A stretch of 64,000 bases of DNA from Leptospira mtsangambouensis (GTDB lineage: Bacteria > Spirochaetota > Leptospiria > Leptospirales > Leptospiraceae), in the NCBI RefSeq assembly GCF_004770475.1, contig NZ_RQHK01000003.1, positions 248,001 to 312,000 of the forward strand. Reading direction: 5' to 3'. This document shows positions 10,142-19,055 of this stretch, piece after piece (position 1 is the first letter of the stretch; each line of letters opens with the position of its first letter). The translations under genes and the position numbers were made by a program. The notes beneath the pieces are model-generated. The model ran no database searches, was not told where the DNA came from, and saw only the letters and a program-made list of their open reading frames with translations.

Positions 10142-10888
10142 ATGGATAAGTTTCATAAAAAAAACCAAATCGAACAAAAGAAACAAGCAGAACTCATCCA
10201 AAAGGATGAGTTCGCTGATTTTGAAGGTTCTAAAGCTGAACTCGCATTTTTAAAGTTCACACATTTTTTAGCGCGCAATCGTAAGTCTGTATTTATCAGC
10301 CTTTCTTCCGCCATTGTTGTGTTAGCTTGTGTCATTGGATTTTTTGAATACCGTGCATATCTTTTTGAGAAAGAAACGGTAACCTTAGAAGATTTGAAAC
10401 TCACCCACCAAAAATCAAAAGTGGGTCTCGATGTTCAGATCCAAAGTTTAGAAGCTTTTTTACAAAACCAAAGTACCGGAAAGATGGAACTTCGAGTTTG
10501 GAAAGATCTTTCTAAACTTTATGCTGAAAAAGGTGAATTCGGAAAAGCTGCCGGATACTTAGAAGACGCTGCTAAAAAAATTGATACGCCCAAAGAAATC
10601 AAAGCACTTTATTTTTACGTTGCTGGGAACTATAGAGAACGTGAAAAAAATAATGCCAAGTCTTTAGAAAACTATAAGATTGCTGCTACGGTGATCGAAC
10701 CTGCAAGAGAACTCAATGGATTTAAAGCATGGTCTTATTACCAAGCAGGTCGATTGTCTTACCTTAACGGAGATAAGGCGGGTGCCAAAGAGTATCTAGA
10801 AAAAGCAGTCAAACTAGACGTGGCAGAATCTGGGGAAGATGTAAAACTTCTCTCTAGTTATTTACTCCTCAAACTCGGGAAAAACTAA
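10142..10888 (+). CDS. Membrane-anchored TPR-like protein
   Basis: The 248-residue protein has a charged N-terminal tail (residues 1-45), a single transmembrane helix at about 53-72 (SVFISLSSAIVVLACVIGFF) and an extracytoplasmic alpha-helical part with TPR-like repeats (GEFGKAAGYLEDAAK, NAKSLENYKIAA, GDKAGAKEYLEKAVKLD). The layout resembles the YfgM/UPF0070 family, whose E. coli member works with the SecYEG-PpiD translocon; family membership here is inference from architecture. It sits between rpsA and hisG with gaps of 4 and 3 bp, so it is probably in the same transcript. Confidence 0.75.
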   Translation: MDKFHKKNQIEQKKQAELIQKDEFADFEGSKAELAFLKFTHFLARNRKSVFISLSSAIVVLACVIGFFEYRAYLFEKETVTLEDLKLTHQKSKVGLDVQIQSLEAFLQNQSTGKMELRVWKDLSKLYAEKGEFGKAAGYLEDAAKKIDTPKEIKALYFYVAGNYREREKNNAKSLENYKIAATVIEPARELNGFKAWSYYQAGRLSYLNGDKAGAKEYLEKAVKLDVAESGEDVKLLSSYLLLKLGKN

Positions 10889-10891
10889 CCT

Positions 10892-11506
10892 ATGTTAACT
10901 TTGGCTCTTCCGAAAGGTAGGCTTGCCGAAGAAACTGCGGTTCTTTTGTTATCCAAAGGATGGTTAAAAACATTGCCATCCGAGGGTTCCAAAGAACTCA
11001 CCTTTGTCTCGGAAGACAAACGCCTCCGCCTTTTATTTGTCAGATCCCAAGATGTTTGCACCTATGTGGAAGAAGCTGCGGCTGATGCCGGAATCGTCGG
11101 TTGGGACATCCTCCGAGAAGGGGGATTTGACCTCATTGCTCCTGTGGATTTAAAATTAGGGGCATGTAGGCTCTCTCTTGCCTCTTTTCCTGACTTTGAT
11201 CTCTTTGCCAAACGCTCCAAAGTGCGAGTGGCGACCAAATACCCCAACCTAACTAGGGAATATTTTTTTTCCAAAGGGATTTCCTGCGAAATCATCAAAC
11301 TTTATGGTTCGATTGAACTGGCACCAATTGTAGGTCTATCTGACTGTATCGTGGATTTAGTTTCCACTGGTGGCACACTAAAAGCCAATGGTCTCAAGGA
11401 ATTTGAGTCGATTTTATACAGTACAGCCCGTTTGGTCTGCAATCGCTCCTCTTTTTATCACAAACACACCGAATTACGGTCTCTTATCGAGAGCCTAGAA
11501 AATTAA
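10892..11506 (+). CDS. hisG: ATP phosphoribosyltransferase, short form
   Basis: HisG catalyses the first committed step of histidine synthesis, ATP plus PRPP to phosphoribosyl-ATP. The 204-residue product starts LALPKGRL and contains [11 protein letters not shown] and the PRPP-loop region [16 protein letters not shown]. It lacks the C-terminal ACT-like regulatory domain of the ~300-residue long form, so it belongs to the short HisG type, which needs HisZ for activity and feedback control. No hisZ is in this window. It lies 3 bp after the TPR gene and is separated from rpmF by 67 bp. Confidence 0.95.
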   Translation: MLTLALPKGRLAEETAVLLLSKGWLKTLPSEGSKELTFVSEDKRLRLLFVRSQDVCTYVEEAAADAGIVGWDILREGGFDLIAPVDLKLGACRLSLASFPDFDLFAKRSKVRVATKYPNLTREYFFSKGISCEIIKLYGSIELAPIVGLSDCIVDLVSTGGTLKANGLKEFESILYSTARLVCNRSSFYHKHTELRSLIESLEN

Positions 11507-11573
11507 AATATTGTTTTCACATTGGTTTTCCAAAACATAGTAAAAACCAGTTATAATTCCATAGAGGATAGCC

Positions 11574-11774
11574 ATGGCAGTCCCAAAGAGACGTAAATCA
11601 AAATCGAAAGTTAGAACGAAAAGAGCCCATCACGCGATTGGCAAACCTAACTTAAACCCGTGTTCCAATTGTGGATCATTTGTTCTATCCCACCGTGTTT
11701 GCCCTTATTGCGGTTTTTATAAGGGAAAACTCGTAGTCGCTCAAAAAGTTAAAAAAACGACCGAAGATAACTAA
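11574..11774 (+). CDS. rpmF: 50S ribosomal protein L32
   Basis: The 66-residue basic protein begins [18 protein letters not shown], the L32 signature, and has an intact zinc ribbon: CSNCG near residue 32 and CPYCG near residue 45. GAGGA precedes the ATG at a good distance. It begins the conserved rpmF-plsX-fab order that links ribosomal and lipid genes in many bacteria; plsX starts 5 bp after its stop. Confidence 0.96.
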   Translation: MAVPKRRKSKSKVRTKRAHHAIGKPNLNPCSNCGSFVLSHRVCPYCGFYKGKLVVAQKVKKTTEDN

Positions 11775-11779
11775 CCATT

Positions 11780-12802
11780 ATGTGGGTCGCCGTGGACGCG
11801 ATGAGCGGAGATTACGGCCCTGAAGGTATCGTCGAGGGCGCGGTACTGGCAGTTCGAGAATTCGGGCTGTCTGTGTATCTCGTTGGCGACGAACAAGAGT
11901 TACTTGATATCCTGTTAAAATTTGATTATGACACAGAGAAAATCCGTGTCATTCATTCTTCCGAAATCATCGGTATGAATGATTCTCCTTCGATAGCAGT
12001 CCGCGCTATGGAGGATTCTTCCGTAGTCAAAGCAGTTCGTTTGGTGGCAGATAAAGAATGTATCGGTGTGTTTTCTCCGGGAAACACTGGTGCAACTATG
12101 GCCGCCGCCTTATTACATCTCGGCCGCCTACCTGGCGTTTTACGACCACCCATCGCTGCGCATATTCCGAGAGAAGAAGGACCACCTGTACTCTTGTTAG
12201 ATGCCGGTGCCAATGTGGATTGTAAACCCGAATACTTAGCACAATTTGCGGTGATGGGTGAAATTTATTCCCGTGAACTTTTTGGAATCCAAAATCCTAA
12301 GGTTGGTATTCTTTCCAATGGGGAAGAAGACAAAAAAGGAAATACGGTTTCTGTCAAAACCTTCGATCTTTTAAAAAAAATACCATTTAACTTTGTAGGA
12401 AACGTGGAAGGTCGTGATCTTTATGGTGGTGGCCGTGAAGTGGACGTTGTTGTTTGTGATGGTTTTATAGGAAACATTGTTCTCAAAGCAACAGAAGGCC
12501 TTGCAAAATCTATTTTTAATGTTTTAAAAAATTCCATCAGACAATCCAGTCTTGCACAAACTGGTGCCTTACTTTTAAAATCAACATTTAACGCTGTGAA
12601 AAAACGTTTAGACTATGCGGAATACGGTGGTGCTCTTCTACTCGGTGTAGAAGGGATTTGTATGATTGGTCATGGTTCATCCAATGCATTGGCAGTTAAA
12701 AATGCAGTCAGAGTCATTTCAGAGTGCGCCAAACACGGAATCAACGATAGAATTCGGACAAGACTTAGTGAATACAAAACGATCCTTAGTGATTCGGTTT
12801 AA
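11780..12802 (+). CDS. plsX: Phosphate acyltransferase PlsX
   Basis: PlsX converts acyl-ACP to acyl-phosphate for phospholipid synthesis with PlsY. The 340 residues match family length and show [14 protein letters not shown] at the N-terminus, [27 protein letters not shown] and a C-terminal [13 protein letters not shown]. It is 5 bp downstream of rpmF and 74 bp upstream of fabG. fabH and fabD, which often follow plsX, are not here. Confidence 0.95.
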   Translation: MWVAVDAMSGDYGPEGIVEGAVLAVREFGLSVYLVGDEQELLDILLKFDYDTEKIRVIHSSEIIGMNDSPSIAVRAMEDSSVVKAVRLVADKECIGVFSPGNTGATMAAALLHLGRLPGVLRPPIAAHIPREEGPPVLLLDAGANVDCKPEYLAQFAVMGEIYSRELFGIQNPKVGILSNGEEDKKGNTVSVKTFDLLKKIPFNFVGNVEGRDLYGGGREVDVVVCDGFIGNIVLKATEGLAKSIFNVLKNSIRQSSLAQTGALLLKSTFNAVKKRLDYAEYGGALLLGVEGICMIGHGSSNALAVKNAVRVISECAKHGINDRIRTRLSEYKTILSDSV

Positions 12803-12876
12803 ATAGAAGGATTCATTTTAATAGATTTTAGATTTAAAAATGTTTTTAGGAATTAGAAAAAAAGAGGAAAAACCAA

Positions 12877-13638
12877 ATGATTAGTTTATCAGGAAAAACA
12901 GCCATCGTAACAGGTGGAGCAAGAGGAATTGGAAAAGCAACTTGTTTGAAACTTGCTTCTCTTGGAGCCAATATCGTTGTAGCGGATATGAACCCAGAAG
13001 CAACGAATGCAACCGCTGAAGAATTAAAAGCCAAAGGTTATAAAGCAATCGCAGTTGTAGCAAACGTTTCTGTTGAAGAAGATGCTCAAAAACTAATTGA
13101 TTCTGCAAAAAAAGAATTTGGATCTGTTGATATCCTAGTGAACAACGCTGGGATCACTCGTGACACTCTCCTTATGAGAATGAAAAAAGAGCAGTGGGAT
13201 TCGGTCATCGCAGTAAACCTTACTGGAACTTATCTTTGTACACAAGCAGCCATCAAAGTTATGATGAAACAAGAAAATGGTGGGTCCATCATCAACCTTT
13301 CATCTATCTCTGGTGAAAACGGAAATATTGGACAAACAAACTACTCTGCATCTAAAGCAGGAGTGATTGGTTTCACAAAAGCTGTGGCTCTTGAGATGGC
13401 ATCTAGAAAGGTTCGTTGTAACGCAATCGCTCCAGGTTTTATTGCAACAGAAATGACAGAAGCAATCCCTGAAAACATCAGACACGGTATGGTGCAAGCA
13501 ATTCCACTCAAACGTGCTGGTCTTCCTGAAGACATCGCAAACGGAATCGCATTCCTTGCATCAGATGCATCTTCTTTTATCACAGGTCATATCCTTGATA
13601 TCAATGGTGGTGGATTTTTACCAGGTGGCGGTCACTAA
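12877..13638 (+). CDS. fabG: 3-oxoacyl-[acyl-carrier-protein] reductase
   Basis: A 253-residue short-chain dehydrogenase. It has the NADP(H) motif TGGARGIGKA near residue 12, NNAG near 90, the catalytic Ser in NLSSISGENG and the Y-x-x-x-K pair in NYSASKAG. Position after rpmF-plsX supports FabG of fatty-acid synthesis, reducing 3-oxoacyl-ACP. GAGGAAAAACCAA precedes the ATG. A terminator follows, and acpP is displaced about 5 kb away by minus-strand genes. Confidence 0.92.
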   Translation: MISLSGKTAIVTGGARGIGKATCLKLASLGANIVVADMNPEATNATAEELKAKGYKAIAVVANVSVEEDAQKLIDSAKKEFGSVDILVNNAGITRDTLLMRMKKEQWDSVIAVNLTGTYLCTQAAIKVMMKQENGGSIINLSSISGENGNIGQTNYSASKAGVIGFTKAVALEMASRKVRCNAIAPGFIATEMTEAIPENIRHGMVQAIPLKRAGLPEDIANGIAFLASDASSFITGHILDINGGGFLPGGGH

Positions 13639-13730
13639 GATTTAGGACTTAAGACTTTCATCAGTTTTCACTCTGGTTTATTGAAGACTGATCTTAAGTT
13701 TACCATCTTACCATCCTTTGGTGATAACAG

Positions 13731-13768
13731 ATCCCCTGATTTCGATACTTCGAGATGAGGGGATTTTT
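13731..13768 (+). terminator. Rho-independent terminator after fabG
   Basis: An imperfect 15-bp stem (ATCCCCT... paired with ...AGGGGAT, 13 of 15 matching) is followed by TTTTTATTTTC on the plus strand. It ends the rpmF-plsX-fabG transcript and abuts the stop codon of the convergent PII-like gene. Confidence 0.8.
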
Positions 13769-14891
13769 ATTTTCTTTTACCGAGTTTCGATTGGTAAGAG
13801 AAGGCTCTTGGGATTTCGATTGTGTAAACAATCCCTTCTGTTTCTTCTCCAAAAAAACCAGTTTCTTCCAATACGCTGAGTACTTCTGAAAGATTTTTTT
13901 TAGGGATCAGAATGTTGGCTGCCTCTCTTGCCGGTGTAAATGCGTTTTTTTCATTTTGGGAATGAAGCAATTTATTGAGGGAGATTGTGGAACTGGAAAC
14001 TCCCACTTTTCGTAGATTGGCTAGGCTTGATTCAATAGATTCCTCTTTGCAGTTGATGACAACATTTACCCCTTCAAAATAATTTCTATGACGAGCCGAT
14101 TGTCTGAATTGATTGGATTTTTTTCTCCATTCCATATTTCCATATAACTGATCTAATGCGGAAATGATTTGGTCCATACTGGCTGCTTGTTTGGGTCCTT
14201 CCAAACTGACTTTTGTATTGAGTAAACCGCGGCCAATTGGGAATTCAAAAATAAATCCTCTGCCTGGTAAATCCAATCGACCCACCTCGATGATAAAGTC
14301 CATCGCATGTTCCGCATCCGATGAGTGGACAACCAATTTTAAAATTTCTTTTTCTTTTGGGATTGTGATTCTTAAAAGCCCCAACTGATCCCTTAATCCT
14401 GTCCCTGTTCCATAACTAATGGTAGGAACGGCCACACCGTTTTGTAAAATCAAACGAGCAATGGGTTCTGCTGACCCGCGAGGTAAAATACAAAAAATTC
14501 CAGTGAGTCCTGAAAAACCAACAGTTTTGGTTTTTTCTTCTGTTGTGACAATGTAGTCGGTTGGGAGAGGACTGTGGAATTCAATCGTCTCTGAATACAC
14601 ACTGCCGTGGCCTGGAATGTTTAGTTCGGCCGCATCTCGGAAAAGAGAAAGTAAAAAGTTTTCAGCAGAGGCCTCACAGGAAACTTCAAAGATCGTAACA
14701 GGTGTATCAATGATAGAATGATTTTGATAAAAATCAAAAAGAAGCCAACCTCGTTTGGCAAGGACTGGATACCTTCCTGGTTCCATATGGAAATAGTGGA
14801 TATTATTTCGTTTTAAGGCCGAAACAACAAGGTCGGTTAAATCTCTATGAACGATTGCAGTGATTCGTATCGCTTTTTGTTTAAAATGCAT
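13767..14891 (-). CDS. Tandem PII-like regulatory protein (three PII-like repeats)
   Basis: The 374-residue protein seems to be three successive ferredoxin-like PII/GlnB-type units. Unit 1 (about 8-110) starts ITAIVHRDLTDLVVSALKRN and ends PGHGSVYSE. Unit 2 (about 125-235) has a Gly-rich segment GTGTGLRDQLG where a T-loop would sit, then KEKEILKLVV, MDFIIEVGRLDLPGRGFIFE. Unit 3 (about 268-365) starts VNVVINCKEESI and is the most divergent. GlnB is about 110 residues and works as a trimer, so one chain could form a pseudo-trimer. Its start is 1 bp beyond the stop of the DUF1538 gene, so the two are coupled and it probably regulates that membrane protein. Confidence 0.72.
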   Translation of the reverse strand: MHFKQKAIRITAIVHRDLTDLVVSALKRNNIHYFHMEPGRYPVLAKRGWLLFDFYQNHSIIDTPVTIFEVSCEASAENFLLSLFRDAAELNIPGHGSVYSETIEFHSPLPTDYIVTTEEKTKTVGFSGLTGIFCILPRGSAEPIARLILQNGVAVPTISYGTGTGLRDQLGLLRITIPKEKEILKLVVHSSDAEHAMDFIIEVGRLDLPGRGFIFEFPIGRGLLNTKVSLEGPKQAASMDQIISALDQLYGNMEWRKKSNQFRQSARHRNYFEGVNVVINCKEESIESSLANLRKVGVSSSTISLNKLLHSQNEKNAFTPAREAANILIPKKNLSEVLSVLEETGFFGEETEGIVYTIEIPRAFSYQSKLGKRK

Positions 14892-14892
14892 T

Positions 14893-16797
14893 TTATTTCT
14901 CTTTTAGTTCCGAATCACGTAACGAAAGTTTGCGGGAGTTCTCAACAAACATACCCATAATCAAAACAGATAAGATCGGAAAAGCAGAAGCTGCGGCTAA
15001 AATTCCAAATCCATCGACAGTTCCCATTTGGTTGCCGATCCCAAGTCCCATGGCGATGATCAGTGGAACAGTGATGGGGCCTGTGGTTACTCCGGCGCTA
15101 TCCCATGCTATATCAATAAATTCTGATTTGCTAAATGTATTTAAAAAAAGAAGTAAAAGATAAATGGGAACAACAATCCAAACCAAAGGGATTTCTAATA
15201 AAATTTTTAACATACCGAGGAGAGTTCCAAGTCCCACTCCAACCGCCACAGATTGAATTAATAATGATTTTCGAAATGTACCAACAGTTGTTTCTTCTAC
15301 CGTGTTTCCTAAGGCAGATAATGCTGGTTCGGCGAGTGTGGCACTATATCCTAAAAAGAAAGCAAATACAAGAACTACTAAGTAACCTAATAAATTGTCT
15401 TCTTTCCCAAAAATTGGTCCATGGATGGGAACATATTCATACACTTTGTTTTTTTGATTCCAGTTTTCTTCATGGTATGGGATTCCTGTGTAGGACTTTC
15501 TTTCTTTTAGATAAAAGAATTTTTCTTCCTTTCCATCTTCATTGACTGCTTTCAAAACAGATTTTGGGTTAAAGTTAGGAATAAATTTTGTAGAGTCAAT
15601 GAGTTCAATGGAACGAAACGTGGAGGGAAGTTTTCCACCTACTTGGTCCCCCAGTTTATTTAATCCGAAGATGATTCCAAAGTTAAAAATGCTAAGGCCA
15701 ATGATAGAAAATCCAATCCCCAAAAATACTTCTTCGGGGTAGGATATTTTTTCTTTAAGAATTAATCCCAAAAACAAAAGTAAAAAAATCGATAAAGGTA
15801 AAATGGCCCGAATTGCTAATTCGAAAGCATCAAAAATATTTTCTTTTGCCTTTTTGAAAAATTCAGGTGGGCTAATTTTTTTTGGCAATGATACTTCTTT
15901 TGTGAAAGGGACTTTGTATGAATCACCAAGCAGCAGTTTGGCTTCTTCCAATTTGATTCCTTGTTTAAAAAAAACTTCTTCCGACATTGGTTTGGGTAGT
16001 TTTCCAGAAAAATACATTCCAACTAAAAACACAGAGAGGATGGGAAAAAGAGAAGCAAGGGTCACGACTCCATAAGCACTACTTTGGTCATTTTTTTCTG
16101 CTACTTTGGAAATCCCAATCCCCAGTGCCACAACCAGGGGGACAGTGACCGGTCCCGTTGTCACAGCTCCCGAATCCCAAGCAAGGCCAGATATAAATTT
16201 TAAATTTTCATCAAAGTATGCATATATACTTACACCTAACAGAATCACTATGGTTGGCACAAGGATTCGCATTAAGGAAAATCCAAATAAAAATCGTAAC
16301 ATCCCAAAGACAACGGAGATCCCAACACCTATGGCAATAGAAAGGTAAAGAAAAAAAGACCCTTCGTTTAACAAAAAATACAGTAGGGGAGCATCCCAAG
16401 GCGCCACCTTACTCCCGCAGGCGCGAAGGATGGCGATGGCTGGCTCTGCCAGGGTGGCACCAACTCCCATCAATATGGAAAACAGAATGATGCTAAAAAT
16501 TCCTAATTTCTGCGGAAGGCGAAGTCCCAATGCCTCACCCAAGGGCATAAGGCCCAAAAACAGTCCTTCCAAAAAGAAAGCCAAACCAAGAACTACTGCA
16601 GAGATTCCTAAGGCAATGAGACCTGCTTCTTTGATGGGAATTCGCAAAATGAATAATTGAAAGAGAGCAAGATACAGAACAATCCAGATGACGGCTTTGA
16701 TTTGGTCCCAAATTTTTTTTTGAAAGTAGGGGAGGATTAAGGTAATGGTCTCACGAAACCCAATGTGGATGGATTCTTCTTTTTCGTTCCTTGCCAT
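14893..16797 (-). CDS. DUF1538 family membrane protein, internally duplicated
   Basis: The 634-residue polytopic protein consists of two homologous halves. Each half has an ATLAEPA motif (near residues 113 and 490) and an AWDSGAVTTGP/AWDSAGVTTGP-ITVPL motif (near 208 and 575), followed by ASLFPILSV/ASAFPILSV. The halves are joined by a hydrophilic section (about 275-460) with extra helices. Inverted or tandem halves with matching motifs are typical of transporters and channels. DUF1538 proteins have no established function as far as I know. The PII-like gene follows after 1 bp, suggesting PII-type control of transport. RefSeq-type family assignment is from motif memory. Confidence 0.85.
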   Translation of the reverse strand: MARNEKEESIHIGFRETITLILPYFQKKIWDQIKAVIWIVLYLALFQLFILRIPIKEAGLIALGISAVVLGLAFFLEGLFLGLMPLGEALGLRLPQKLGIFSIILFSILMGVGATLAEPAIAILRACGSKVAPWDAPLLYFLLNEGSFFLYLSIAIGVGISVVFGMLRFLFGFSLMRILVPTIVILLGVSIYAYFDENLKFISGLAWDSGAVTTGPVTVPLVVALGIGISKVAEKNDQSSAYGVVTLASLFPILSVFLVGMYFSGKLPKPMSEEVFFKQGIKLEEAKLLLGDSYKVPFTKEVSLPKKISPPEFFKKAKENIFDAFELAIRAILPLSIFLLLFLGLILKEKISYPEEVFLGIGFSIIGLSIFNFGIIFGLNKLGDQVGGKLPSTFRSIELIDSTKFIPNFNPKSVLKAVNEDGKEEKFFYLKERKSYTGIPYHEENWNQKNKVYEYVPIHGPIFGKEDNLLGYLVVLVFAFFLGYSATLAEPALSALGNTVEETTVGTFRKSLLIQSVAVGVGLGTLLGMLKILLEIPLVWIVVPIYLLLLFLNTFSKSEFIDIAWDSAGVTTGPITVPLIIAMGLGIGNQMGTVDGFGILAAASAFPILSVLIMGMFVENSRKLSLRDSELKEK

Positions 16798-16896
16798 AAA
16801 TACAAACTGACTAGGAAAAACTTTCTTGGAAAGGGAATTTCTAAAAGAATGTCTCCCTACTTTCGCAGGGAGACGAAGTGTAAACTGGGAAAGAGA

Positions 16897-18390
16897 TTAG
16901 TACTTATAAGCCTTATCTTCTTGGATGAATTTTTTTGTAGTCGTTGCCGTGAGATTTACAACAGGGCGAACCACATGGGTTGGTTCATTGTACCAAAGGA
17001 AAGTTGATACATTGGAAGTATCCGTTCTCCATTTGAAGTCAGTTGGCACTTGGTTGACGGAATTTGTTCCATGTCCCGCTACTAGTGCCGTCCATTCCAC
17101 GAGAGATCCATCATAATAGACTGTTGGGTATCCAAGGATATTCAACGAGGCAAATCCATTGACTTGGGCTTCAAAGTTTGTACGGCATTGGCTGACAATT
17201 GTGGTACCTGGTGAGTAAACAGCTCTTGTTGTATCAAACAATGTTTTGATGGCTGCTTTGTCTAAGAATTCATATCCATCCGCATTGTCTTTGAGTAGGT
17301 CGGCCCATGGAAATGTTTTGGAAGATTTGATATTCCCTTCGAAAGGAACAAATGTTTGGTTCCCTGCACTGGCAGAAGGAGCACCTGATGATTGAAAGGA
17401 AGTTGTGATGTAGGCTTGGTTTCCTGGGTTTGTTAGAAGTGCATTTCGTGCTACATTTAAACCATCCGCTGTCCCATTGTATTGTGTGGCTGGCCTTGCA
17501 TCGATAATCTGCTGTTTGGCGGTAAGGCCAGGAAGATTTGCAGTGCCCCCAGATTTTGCGATCTCATAAATATCTTCCAATCCAAGGGTAAGCACAGTAT
17601 TATCAACTCGTAGTTGTTTCACTGAAAATCCTGCATTCCTTTCTAAGTTGATTCCTGACCGACTTGCAGAAAGCGGAATCCCTGCACCAGTTGCTTTTTT
17701 GTTCAGGTTTCCATTGAGAATTGCCAAGTTTTTGATATCGGCTCCCCAATAACGTAACCAATATACGGCTCTTGTTACATCTTGTACGGCTCCGGCGCCC
17801 ACTGCTTTTGCTGGATAAGCTCCTGCGGAGATTCCATTCCCTGTACCAACGGTAAAAACAACTAAGTCTTTAGAGAGATTGATTCCAAAAGTTTTTAGCC
17901 AATCATCGACAAACTGTCCATTGGCTTGGTAACGAACGGAATTGGAGAATAAGCCCGTGTCTCTTGTTTGATTGAAACGGAATCCTCCACTCGGTAAATC
18001 GACAGTTTTATAATCATCTAATAGGTATACGTAGACACCTTGGCTTGGATTTTCTGCAATGTAGGGGGAAGCAGCACCTCCCGCTACACGGTCAGCTGCA
18101 TCTGTTTGTAAGATGATGAGGTTTCCTGTGATGTGGCTTGGTTTGTTTGTTTGCCAATTGTTTACAAATCGAGCCAAAGTTTGCGGAGTGATGAGTCCCC
18201 AATTGTTTTGGTTGTAGTCCGCTGCCGATTCGTTCGCTAAATCAGTGGCCGTATTCACTTTCACTTGGTTTGCGGCAAAGAGAAGTAGGCCCGCGAGTAG
18301 TGTGTTATTGTCTTCTTTCTTTTCTGCACAAGATATCGAGAAGGAAAGTAGGAGGAAAGTGGTGAATGAATGGATCCATTTTTGAGTCAT
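16897..18390 (-). CDS. Rhodanese-like lipoprotein, tandem domains (paralog 1)
   Basis: The 497-residue protein has a signal sequence ending in a spirochaetal lipobox-like SISC (Cys at 21). It is the first of three paralogs in the window sharing the N-terminal block DYNxNxxGLIT...NW...P..I.GNLI. Two rhodanese-like folds can be traced: one around residues 90-230 (LRYWGADIKNLAILNG) and one around 290-450 (IIDARPATQYNG, NIKSSKTFPWADLL, then SQCRTN and GYPTVYYDGSLVEW). The Cys of SQCRTN is at the expected sulfurtransferase active site, but the loop differs from the usual C-x-x-G-x-(R/A). A good AAGGAG precedes the ATG. It is a single minus-strand gene, probably anchored to the outer or inner membrane. 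Confidence 0.75.
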   Translation of the reverse strand: MTQKWIHSFTTFLLLSFSISCAEKKEDNNTLLAGLLLFAANQVKVNTATDLANESAADYNQNNWGLITPQTLARFVNNWQTNKPSHITGNLIILQTDAADRVAGGAASPYIAENPSQGVYVYLLDDYKTVDLPSGGFRFNQTRDTGLFSNSVRYQANGQFVDDWLKTFGINLSKDLVVFTVGTGNGISAGAYPAKAVGAGAVQDVTRAVYWLRYWGADIKNLAILNGNLNKKATGAGIPLSASRSGINLERNAGFSVKQLRVDNTVLTLGLEDIYEIAKSGGTANLPGLTAKQQIIDARPATQYNGTADGLNVARNALLTNPGNQAYITTSFQSSGAPSASAGNQTFVPFEGNIKSSKTFPWADLLKDNADGYEFLDKAAIKTLFDTTRAVYSPGTTIVSQCRTNFEAQVNGFASLNILGYPTVYYDGSLVEWTALVAGHGTNSVNQVPTDFKWRTDTSNVSTFLWYNEPTHVVRPVVNLTATTTKKFIQEDKAYKY

Positions 18391-18767
18391 GGAATTCTCC
18401 TTTATTTATTTTCTTGGGATTGTTTTCGTAAATAGAAGGGATTGGGGGAAGTCAATTCCGCTATAACAGAAAGTAAATCTGTTAAAATGGAACAAAGCAT
18501 TGGAAATCAGGTCAGGATTTTGGAATTGGCATGGTCCTTTGGGGTGTGGACTGGGTTTTCTGAACAAATCGAAGGAAATTTCTTTAGATTAATTTACGTT
18601 AGGTGATGTTAGAATGATGTCAAAGGTTTCAAGAGGAAAATAATCTATTTAGACTTGCCAAAAATTCCGACAATTTCATTTTAAAAAAACGCTAGGCGTA
18701 CATATATACCTGGCGGAAAACGATTTAACACTTGCCCCACTGTTCACAGTGGCCTGGAGGATATAAA
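18391..18767. other. 377-bp divergent intergenic region before acpP
   Basis: This AT-rich gap must carry promoters for the lipoprotein (minus) and acpP (plus). I see no open frame of note. An imperfect inverted repeat (CGCTAGG at about 18690 and CCTGGCG ending about 18716, one G-T wobble) flanks a TATATA stretch that could belong to the acpP promoter. No clear -35 box at standard spacing is visible. Confidence 0.4.
18737..18752 (+). promoter_or_regulatory. Hairpin just before the acpP ribosome-binding site
   Basis: A perfect 6-bp stem CCACTG/CAGTGG with a TTCA loop ends 3 bases before the GGAGG at 18756-18760. It is in the presumed acpP leader and could stabilise the mRNA or modulate ribosome access. 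Confidence 0.4.
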
Positions 18768-19001
18768 ATGGCAGATTTCGAAAAAATTAAGTCAATCATC
18801 GTAGAACAACTTGGTGTTGATGAGTCAGAAGTTACACCTGAAGCTCACTTCATCAATGATCTTGGTGCTGACTCTCTTGATACAGTTGAGCTAGTAATGG
18901 CTCTTGAAGAAGAGTTTGGTGTGGAAATTTCTGACGAAGACGCAGAAAAAATCCAAACCGTAGGCGATGTAATTAAATTCATCGATAAACTTAAGGGGTA
19001 A
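18768..19001 (+). CDS. acpP: Acyl carrier protein
   Basis: The 77-residue acidic protein carries growing acyl chains on a 4'-phosphopantetheine attached to the Ser of [12 protein letters not shown]. Length, acidity and the helix pattern are those of AcpP. The ATG at 18768 is 7 bases after a strong GGAGG; an upstream in-frame start at 18732 would lie inside the leader hairpin and is rejected. rnc follows, as in many bacteria, after a conspicuous hairpin. Confidence 0.97.
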   Translation: MADFEKIKSIIVEQLGVDESEVTPEAHFINDLGADSLDTVELVMALEEEFGVEISDEDAEKIQTVGDVIKFIDKLKG

Positions 19002-19016
19002 TTCCCAATCCAAAAA

Positions 19017-19043
19017 CCGGGTTCCCCGAATAGAGGAACCCGG
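19017..19043 (+). promoter_or_regulatory. 9-bp hairpin between acpP and rnc
   Basis: CCGGGTTCC (19017-19025) pairs perfectly with GGAACCCGG (19035-19043) around a nine-base loop. Only ATCTTT follows, so it is a weak terminator or attenuator at best. It ends 12 bases before the rnc start and could be a processing site or reduce rnc expression relative to acpP. Confidence 0.6.
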
Positions 19044-19055
19044 ATCTTTGAACCC

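Noticed and set aside
11552..11557. TATAAT upstream of rpmF as a promoter -10 box
   Set aside because: The leader would start at the ribosome-binding site, and no -35 box at usual spacing is visible.
15135..15545. 136-residue plus-strand frame inside the DUF1538 gene
   Set aside because: It is antisense to conserved membrane-helix motifs, and its composition is that of a shadow frame.
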